Origin: Thermotogaceae bacterium
Lineage (GTDB): Bacteria > Thermotogota > Thermotogae > Thermotogales > Thermotogaceae
Direction of reading: 5' to 3'
DNA: 19,168 nt
Assembly (NCBI GenBank): GCA_021161105.1
Contig: JAGHBG010000013.1
Coordinates: 1-19,168 of the forward strand
Shown here: one piece after another, positions 15,268 to 19,168 of the stretch
How the letters are laid out: each line of letters opens with the position of its first letter
Position numbering within the stretch: the first letter of the stretch is position 1
Translations under genes and position numbers: made by a program
Notes under the pieces: generated by a model
Seen by the model: only the letters and a program-made list of their open reading frames with translations
What the model was told of the DNA's origin: nothing
Database searches by the model: none

Positions 15268-15735
15268 TCACCACCTGTAATGTGCAAACGCACGGTTCGC
15301 CTCTGCCATTCTGTGAACATCTTCTTTCTTCTTTATAGCGGCTCCTGTATTGTTATAAGCGTTCATAATTTCTTCTGCGAGTCTTACCTTCATCGGTCTC
15401 CCACTTCTCGCTCTTGCTGCTGCAACTATCCACCTTATGGCAAGAGAAGTCTTCCTCGGCTCCTGAACCTCGATAGGAACCTGGTAAGTAGCTCCACCTA
15501 CCCTTCTCGGCCTAACTTCAAGAATAGGTCTCACATTGTCCATAGCTTTATGGAAAACCTCTAAAGGATCCATTCCCATCTTTTCCCTTATTATCTCAAA
15601 AGCTCCATAAACTATTTTTTGAGCTGTAGTTTTCTTACCATCCCACATTACTTTATTTATAAGCTTCGTCACTAAAACATCATTATAAACCGGATCTGGA
15701 GCAACTTTTCTCTGTTCCGCTCTTCTTCTTCTCAC
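15268..15735 (-). CDS. rpsG: 30S ribosomal protein S7 (uS7)
   Basis: 155 residues. The start RRRRAEQRKVAPDPVYNDVLVTKLINKVMWDGKK and the block VRPRRVGGATYQVPIEVQEPRKTSLAIRWIVAAARARSG are S7 hallmarks; the end is ANRAFAHYRW. S7 nucleates assembly of the 30S head and contacts the E-site tRNA. The start is GTG at 15735 after TGAGGTGA. In E. coli S7 regulates the str operon from the rpsL-rpsG spacer. Here that spacer is only 12 bases, so the E. coli mechanism is unlikely to apply. Confidence 0.98.
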   Translation of the reverse strand: MRRRRAEQRKVAPDPVYNDVLVTKLINKVMWDGKKTTAQKIVYGAFEIIREKMGMDPLEVFHKAMDNVRPILEVRPRRVGGATYQVPIEVQEPRKTSLAIRWIVAAARARSGRPMKVRLAEEIMNAYNNTGAAIKKKEDVHRMAEANRAFAHYRW

Positions 15736-15747
15736 TTAATCTTCACC

Positions 15748-16122
15748 TCACTTCTTAGGTCTCTTGGTTCCATACTTAGACCTTGACTGTTTTCTTCCCT
15801 CAACTCCAGCAGCATCCAGAGTTCCTCTTATTATCTTGTACCTGACACCTGGAAGGTCTTTAACCCTTCCACCTCTAACCAAAACAACAGAGTGTTCCTG
15901 AAGGTTATGTCCAATTCCAGGGATGTATGCGGTAACTTCTATGCCGTTGGAAAGCCTAACCCTTGCAATCTTTCTCAGAGCTGAATTAGGCTTCTTAGGA
16001 GTCATGGTAGAAACCCTTATACAAACTCCCCTTTTCTGAGGATGTCCCTGAAGTGCCGGCGCTTTACTCTTTTTCTTCTTACTTTTTCTCCCAAATCTAA
16101 TAAGCTGATTTATAGTTGGCAT
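15748..16122 (-). CDS. rpsL: 30S ribosomal protein S12 (uS12)
   Basis: 124 residues and first gene of the str block. PTINQLIRFGRKSKKKKSKAPAL leads into the decoding-centre loop TPKKPNSALRK (K43) and the second loop RVKDLPGVRYK (K88). These lysines are the wild-type, streptomycin-sensitive state in characterised bacteria. A strong AAGGAGGG precedes the ATG. The gene follows a clear promoter by about 35 bases of leader. Confidence 0.99.
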   Translation of the reverse strand: MPTINQLIRFGRKSKKKKSKAPALQGHPQKRGVCIRVSTMTPKKPNSALRKIARVRLSNGIEVTAYIPGIGHNLQEHSVVLVRGGRVKDLPGVRYKIIRGTLDAAGVEGRKQSRSKYGTKRPKK

Positions 16123-16144
16123 CCTTTCCCTCCTTCCACCAACA

Positions 16145-16160
16145 CACCAAAGGGCTGGTG
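16145..16160 (-). other. Short stem-loop at the predicted 5' end of the str transcript
   Basis: CACCA and TGGTG can form a 5-base-pair stem with a 6-base loop. It lies right after the predicted start of transcription from the rpsL-proximal promoter and about 22 bases before the rpsL start codon, leaving AAGGAGGG free. It may protect the 5' end of the transcript; no regulatory role can be shown. Confidence 0.35.
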
Positions 16161-16164
16161 ATAT

Positions 16165-16193
16165 ATTCTACCAGCGCTCATGCTGCAAGTCAA
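16165..16193 (-). promoter_or_regulatory. Main str operon promoter (P1)
   Basis: The minus strand has TTGACT (16193-16188), a 17-base spacer and TAGAAT (16170-16165), with TGG just before the -10 box and an A run before the -35. This matches a housekeeping sigma-70-type promoter in both boxes and spacing. Transcription would start near 16158, giving a leader of about 36 bases ahead of rpsL. It probably drives rpsL through the whole ribosomal cluster. Confidence 0.8.
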
Positions 16194-16199
16194 CTTTTT

Positions 16200-16261
16200 T
16201 ACTATCCTTTACTACTATCCCCCTACGCGGGTCAGCCATGCCACGGTGAATATTACTATCC
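16200..16261 (-). repeat. Three copies of the octamer GGATAGTA upstream of the str promoter
   Basis: On the plus strand TACTATCC occurs at 16200-16207, 16213-16220 and 16254-16261, all in the same orientation. Start-to-start distances are 13 and 41 bases. Two copies lie directly upstream of the -35 box of P1, and the third overlaps the second candidate promoter. The 33 bases between copies two and three are notably GC-rich for this AT-rich spacer. The arrangement suggests binding of a protein or RNA polymerase contacts, but the function is unknown. Confidence 0.45.
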
Positions 16262-16278
16262 AAATTAAAAATTGTAAA
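16250..16278 (-). promoter_or_regulatory. Candidate second str promoter (P2)
   Basis: TTTACA (16278-16273), 17 bases, then TAATAT (16255-16250) on the minus strand, within an AT-rich stretch. The -35 matches consensus at five of six positions and the -10 at four of six. If used, the transcript would carry a leader of about 120 bases that includes two TACTATCC repeats and the P1 region. Confidence 0.4.
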
Positions 16279-16283
16279 GACTT

Positions 16284-16314
16284 ATTATACTTTAATTACT
16301 CCAAAAAACAGCAA
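16284..16314 (-). promoter_or_regulatory. Weak candidate third promoter (P3)
   Basis: A perfect TATAAT (16289-16284) on the minus strand is preceded by TTGCTG (16314-16309), but with a 19-base spacer, longer than usual. It lies just downstream of the tRNA terminator, so it could add to str transcription. AT-rich spacers often contain chance TATAAT, hence the low confidence. Confidence 0.25.
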
Positions 16315-16355
16315 TTAAATGAGAACCAACATATATCAGCGCTTTTAAAACTTCC

Positions 16356-16390
16356 AACAAAAAATCCCCACCTCGTAAAGGTGGGGGTTT
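16356..16390 (-). terminator. Intrinsic terminator of the tRNA unit
   Basis: On the minus strand CCCCACCT and AGGTGGGG form a perfect 8-base-pair stem around a 5-base loop (TTACG), followed at once by ATTTTTTG. It starts a few bases after the encoded CCA of tRNA-Trp. It separates the tRNA transcript from the str promoter region. Confidence 0.85.
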
Positions 16391-16391
16391 C

Positions 16392-16467
16392 TGGCAGGGC
16401 CGGAGGGACTTGAACCCCCAACCGCCGATTTTGGAGACCGGCGCTCTACCAATTGAGCTACGGCCCT
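16392..16467 (-). tRNA. tRNA-Trp (anticodon CCA)
   Basis: A 76-base cloverleaf including an encoded 3' CCA. The acceptor stem is AGGGCCG/CGGCCCT and the discriminator is G. The anticodon arm CCGGT-CTCCAAA-ATCGG presents CCA, and the T arm contains GGTTCAAGTCC. It lies 6 bases downstream of tRNA-Tyr and shares its promoter and terminator. Confidence 0.96.
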
Positions 16468-16473
16468 ACCTCC

Positions 16474-16561
16474 TGGTGGTGGGGGGAGGATTCGAACCTC
16501 CGAAGGCATTCTGCCAGCGGATTTACAGTCCGCCCCCTTTGGCCAACTCGGGCACCCCACC
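16474..16561 (-). tRNA. tRNA-Tyr (anticodon GTA)
   Basis: An 88-base class II tRNA with encoded CCA. The acceptor stem is GGTGGGG/CCCCACC with discriminator A. The anticodon arm GCGGA-CTGTAAA-TCCGC reads GTA. The long variable arm GGCA-GAA-TGCC, typical of bacterial tRNA-Tyr, precedes the T arm GGAGG-TTCGAAT-CCTCC. It is the first gene after the promoter at 16578-16606, with about 10 bases of leader. Confidence 0.96.
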
Positions 16562-16577
16562 ACACAGGGCAACACAA

Positions 16578-16606
16578 ATTATAAACAACATTTTCCAGAA
16601 GTTCAA
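16578..16606 (-). promoter_or_regulatory. Promoter of the tRNA-Tyr/tRNA-Trp unit
   Basis: TTGAAC (16606-16601), a 17-base spacer and a perfect TATAAT (16583-16578) on the minus strand. Transcription would start near 16571, about ten bases before mature tRNA-Tyr. Confidence 0.8.
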
Positions 16607-16608
16607 GT

Positions 16609-16635
16609 GTAATTAGAAAGTTCTCCTATAATTAC
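16609..16635. repeat. Inverted repeat upstream of the tRNA promoter
   Basis: GTAATTA and TAATTAC form a 7-base-pair stem around 13 bases, just after the stop of the 254-residue gene and just before the -35 box of the tRNA promoter. There is no T run on the minus strand, so it is not a clear terminator. It could be a weak 3' end structure or a protein site. Confidence 0.35.
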
Positions 16636-16638
16636 CGT

Positions 16639-17403
16639 TCATTTTCCTGTTATCATATTCAACTTTTCCAGAGCTTCTCGAAGATAGGAAACATTTAAAG
16701 AGTATAACTCTTTCACTATATCTTCCAGGTTTCTAATCTTTTTCTCATATATATTCATAAGTGTAAGCAACGCAGTAGAGTCTTTTGTTGATTCAAATCT
16801 CCTTCTTATCCAGTGCTCATACGACTTCAAGGAAATATCCAAATTATCTATAACTATTTTCCCAACCTTTGATCCATATTGGATCCTATCTCCTCGTGGA
16901 GAAACCTCAAGAAACAGCTCTTTCCCCTTCTTAAGCATAGTTGAAACAAGAAAATGCTTATGAACGCGACTTAATCCTTTCAGATTTACAAACCTTTTTG
17001 GCATGGATTGTATCTTTGGCTTCACGCCATGATGTTGAGTCTGAAATTCTGAAATACCATCCAATATATCCTTTTTTATGCCCCCAGATAAAACAATTAA
17101 TTCTAATCCAGAGCCAAGGTCTGATAACTCTCTTGGAAAGTTGCCATTTATTATCCTTAGGATATTCGGAATCCTCTCCTGATCTCCAGAAAGTCCCATA
17201 ATTATTAAAGAAGAAAATTCTCCATCAAGATGATAATAGCCATCAAACCATGGTGGCAGAGTATTTAAAACTAAATTCAAAAGTCCTTGCAATTCCCTTC
17301 GAATCATCCCTTTCTCTCTGGTTGGTTCGTGCCTCCATCCTATGTTAAAACTAATTTGAATGGCAAAAGTTTTGAAAGGTTTTGGGTCGAATATAAGCTT
17401 CAT
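16639..17403 (-). CDS. Protein of unknown function, possible degenerate M16-peptidase-like domain
   Basis: 254 residues with no signal peptide or membrane segment. I do not recognise a named family. The N-terminal part (FAIQISFNIGWRHEP..KGMIRRELQGLL, then FSSLIIMGLSGDQERIPNILRII) has the layout of an M16 peptidase domain: a hydrophobic strand with GSRxEP-like turn, a helix where HxxEH would sit, and the strand-plus-helix that follows. The zinc motif is replaced by RRELQ, so any such domain would be inactive. The C-terminal 60 residues are charged and helical. The ATG overlaps the stop of the radical SAM gene and has a strong GGAGGTG, so the two are cotranscribed and probably work together. 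The M16 likeness is inference only. Confidence 0.8.
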   Translation of the reverse strand: MKLIFDPKPFKTFAIQISFNIGWRHEPTREKGMIRRELQGLLNLVLNTLPPWFDGYYHLDGEFSSLIIMGLSGDQERIPNILRIINGNFPRELSDLGSGLELIVLSGGIKKDILDGISEFQTQHHGVKPKIQSMPKRFVNLKGLSRVHKHFLVSTMLKKGKELFLEVSPRGDRIQYGSKVGKIVIDNLDISLKSYEHWIRRRFESTKDSTALLTLMNIYEKKIRNLEDIVKELYSLNVSYLREALEKLNMITGK

Positions 17404-19037
17404 TGATTCACCTCCAAAAGATCTTTTATAGCTTCAAATGTTTCTTTATCAAGTTTTTCTTTCATGTATTTTACATCTTTAAAGGGCCTTTTCATTATTA
17501 TCTCCTCTGCCCTTGATCTTCCTATTCCTTCAATCGACAAAAGCTCTTTAAAGCTTGCTTCGTTTATATCAAATGGAGCCCTCACAGCTGTAAGTGACCT
17601 TCTACCATGAGCAACAATTATCATATCAGACTTTTCATTTGCTTTAGAATAAGTTCCTATCAATACAGGATAAGTACCAAGAGGCCTCATAAAGGTTATG
17701 TTACCTTTCTTTTTTTCAGGAATGGCCCCCTTTATAACAGCCCCTTTTGGAAAAACCCTTTTTATCATAGGCTCATCTATATCTTTTCTTATTTTTTCTT
17801 TCCAGTAATTAAAAAGCTTTTTATTAAGTTTGAATTTATGAGTTTGATAGTATCTGTAAAGAGGTGTATCTGGATAAACCATAACCTGCCTTATGTTTAT
17901 TCTGCGAAGAAGCAGTCCATCATCCAGCACTTCTTTCAAAAATGCATAGTTCTTCTCGTAAGTATCTTCTGTTTCACCAATAAGACCATAAAGCAGATTT
18001 ATACCTGGAAGGAGTTTAGGAATACCATTAACTCTGAGACTTCCTATTTCGTTAACTATCTTTATTGCTTTTCTGACTTCTTTTGGACCTGAACCTATGT
18101 TGTTTTTCTTTAGCACATTTTCATCAAAAGATTCAGCACCAAACGCCAGGACATCACCAGGCGTATTGTATTCAGTGATTATTTCTATTACTTTTCTTGC
18201 TTCTTTTTCGTACTTTACTATATATGATGGATTTGCATTGTCAGTATGTAGAACTTCAAGATCAGGGCAGACATTCCTTATTCCGCTATATAAATCAAGA
18301 ATTGCTCCAGGAGAGGGAAAACCATTGTTTTTATCAGACATGTATGCAATAATGTTTGCACTTCTTCCAAGTCTGTACGCTCTGCACCCATTTTTACAAA
18401 GGATCTCTACTTCCTTTACTATTCCTTCCACATCTCTCGAACGGAGTCTTCCATGAAGAATAGGTTCTGTACAAAAAGAGCAAAAACTCTTTCTTTCACA
18501 ACCTCTTGATACTTCTATTTCACATATAACATCCGGAAAATCTGGATGAGCTTTTAAAATTTCTGCGCCAGCTATCGAAAGATCATTAATCATTTTATAG
18601 GTATCTTTTTCACTTAAAGAGGCATAAGGAAAATTGTAAAAGAACGCCCAGATATCACCAGGAATAACCGTAGCTCCTTCAAATTCTGAGGTTATAGCCT
18701 TGCTTCCACCCTTTATTGTATAAGCCTTTGCTATGGGACCTCCTATAAAGATCTTAGAGTGAAGATTTTCTTTAATGATTCTTCTCACCTCTGATAGAAA
18801 AACAGGTGTACCAGATAAATAATGACCAGGAACCGTTGTCCCTCCATATATAATAATGTAATCAGTATTGAATTTCCATTCATTTCCTTTTCTTATGCTA
18901 TCTATGGTCTTATATATAACATCAAAGCCCTTCATCAAAAGGGCTCCATAGATATATCTTATATAAGGAGAAATATATGGCGGCACACCAAGTGCTGCTG
19001 GCTCATCAATGTATCCATCTATCAAAATCGCTTTCAT
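17400..19037 (-). CDS. Radical SAM protein with C-terminal helix-hairpin-helix (COG1031-like)
   Basis: 545 residues. Residues 1-135 form a Rossmann-like region (DYIIIYGGTTVPG, KIFIGGP) as in B12-binding-type radical SAM enzymes, but without a cobalamin DxHxxG motif. The iron-sulfur motif RGCERKSFCSFC gives C180, C186 and C189, spaced CX5CX2C rather than CX3CX2C. The TIM-barrel continues with AFGAESFDENVLKKNNIG and LPGINLLYGLIGET. About 430-488 resembles a TRAM-like RNA-binding strand region, and FDINEASFKELLSIEGIGRSRA (490-511) is a helix-hairpin-helix. Together this matches the COG1031 family that I know mainly from archaea; its substrate is unknown. RNA or tRNA modification is an inference from the RNA- or DNA-binding parts. 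The ATG has AGGT upstream. Confidence 0.9.
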   Translation of the reverse strand: MKAILIDGYIDEPAALGVPPYISPYIRYIYGALLMKGFDVIYKTIDSIRKGNEWKFNTDYIIIYGGTTVPGHYLSGTPVFLSEVRRIIKENLHSKIFIGGPIAKAYTIKGGSKAITSEFEGATVIPGDIWAFFYNFPYASLSEKDTYKMINDLSIAGAEILKAHPDFPDVICEIEVSRGCERKSFCSFCTEPILHGRLRSRDVEGIVKEVEILCKNGCRAYRLGRSANIIAYMSDKNNGFPSPGAILDLYSGIRNVCPDLEVLHTDNANPSYIVKYEKEARKVIEIITEYNTPGDVLAFGAESFDENVLKKNNIGSGPKEVRKAIKIVNEIGSLRVNGIPKLLPGINLLYGLIGETEDTYEKNYAFLKEVLDDGLLLRRINIRQVMVYPDTPLYRYYQTHKFKLNKKLFNYWKEKIRKDIDEPMIKRVFPKGAVIKGAIPEKKKGNITFMRPLGTYPVLIGTYSKANEKSDMIIVAHGRRSLTAVRAPFDINEASFKELLSIEGIGRSRAEEIIMKRPFKDVKYMKEKLDKETFEAIKDLLEVNQ

Positions 19038-19040
19038 AAA

Positions 19041-19168
19041 CTATTGACCTAAAAGCTCATCCATGAACTCTTTATCTTTTGAAAATATGAAAAATTTTCC
19101 AAATTTCCTGAATTTTCCCTTTCTCATCGGGGCTATATTTATGTCTATTATTCTATTTCTATAAACAC
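19041..19168 (-). CDS. C-terminal end of an unidentified protein (partial)
   Basis: From the right edge a minus-strand frame runs open for 41 codons to a TAG at 19043-19041. The residues include IDINIAPMRKGKFRKFGKF and end FMDELLGQ. The composition is protein-like, basic and then acidic. The stop is 3 bases before the radical SAM start, which fits an operon partner. An internal ATG (residue 14 of the visible part) has no ribosome binding site, so a gene entering from outside the window is more likely. I do not recognise the family. Confidence 0.55.
   Translation of the reverse strand, partial: VYRNRIIDINIAPMRKGKFRKFGKFFIFSKDKEFMDELLGQ

Noticed and set aside
15264..15320. Upstream extension of EF-G by 19 codons
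   Set aside because: It overlaps the end of rpsG, has no EF-G likeness, and the ATG at 15263 has a proper ribosome binding site.
16345..16575. Open frames on both strands across the tRNA genes
   Set aside because: The region is fully explained by two complete tRNA cloverleaves, a promoter and a terminator.
16609..16635. Inverted repeat as a terminator for the 254-residue gene
   Set aside because: The stem is AT-rich and is not followed by a T run on the minus strand; it is listed only as a repeat.
1..19168. CRISPR arrays, insertion sequences, integrase genes, attachment sites and rRNA genes
   Set aside because: No direct repeat arrays, transposase-like frames, terminal repeats or rRNA stretches were seen; spacers are almost all under 20 bases.

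Overview
The window is a dense, almost gap-free ribosomal protein locus read entirely from the minus strand. From right to left it holds three genes of unclear function, a tRNA-Tyr/tRNA-Trp pair, and then the str, S10 and spc gene blocks in the classical bacterial order: rpsL-rpsG-fusA-tuf, rpsJ-rplC-rplD-rplW-rplB-rpsS-rplV-rpsC-rplP-rpmC-rpsQ, rplN-rplX-rplE-rpsZ-rpsH-rplF-rplR-rpsE-rpmD-rplO-secY-adk-map. It closes with the first eight codons of infA at the left edge. EF-Tu and L2 read very close to the Thermotoga maritima proteins as I remember them. The four-cysteine S14, L24 and adenylate kinase and the moderate AT bias also fit a thermophilic anaerobe. I therefore call it a member of the Thermotogota, genus not determined; this rests on recall, not on a search.

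Right flank (about 16640-19168). The end of an unidentified gene is followed 3 bases later by a 545-residue radical SAM protein of the kind with a C-terminal helix-hairpin-helix, a family I associate mainly with archaea. Its stop overlaps the start of a 254-residue protein that vaguely resembles an M16-type peptidase domain without zinc ligands. These three look like one transcription unit and are the least understood part of the window.

tRNA unit and control region (16123-16640). A good sigma-70-type promoter reads tRNA-Tyr(GTA) and tRNA-Trp(CCA), ended by a GC-rich hairpin with a T run. The roughly 230 bases between that terminator and rpsL hold a very good promoter (TTGACT-17-TAGAAT), one or two weaker candidates further upstream, and three copies of the octamer TACTATCC (plus strand).

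str-S10-spc block (1-16122). Spacers are mostly under 20 bases, and three junctions before secY-adk-map show ATGA overlaps (rplD/rplW, rplP/rpmC, adk/map). The one larger internal gap, between tuf and rpsJ, holds a terminator-like hairpin that begins at the tuf stop codon. It could let EF-Tu and EF-G be made in excess over the ribosomal proteins downstream. Shine-Dalgarno sequences are strong and often lie inside the end of the preceding gene; in rplE and rpmC the last two Arg codons (AGG AGG) are themselves the ribosome binding site of the next gene. Eight genes start with GTG. The products are 22 ribosomal proteins, two elongation factors, the SecY channel, adenylate kinase, methionine aminopeptidase and the start of IF-1: translation, export and N-terminal maturation encoded together.
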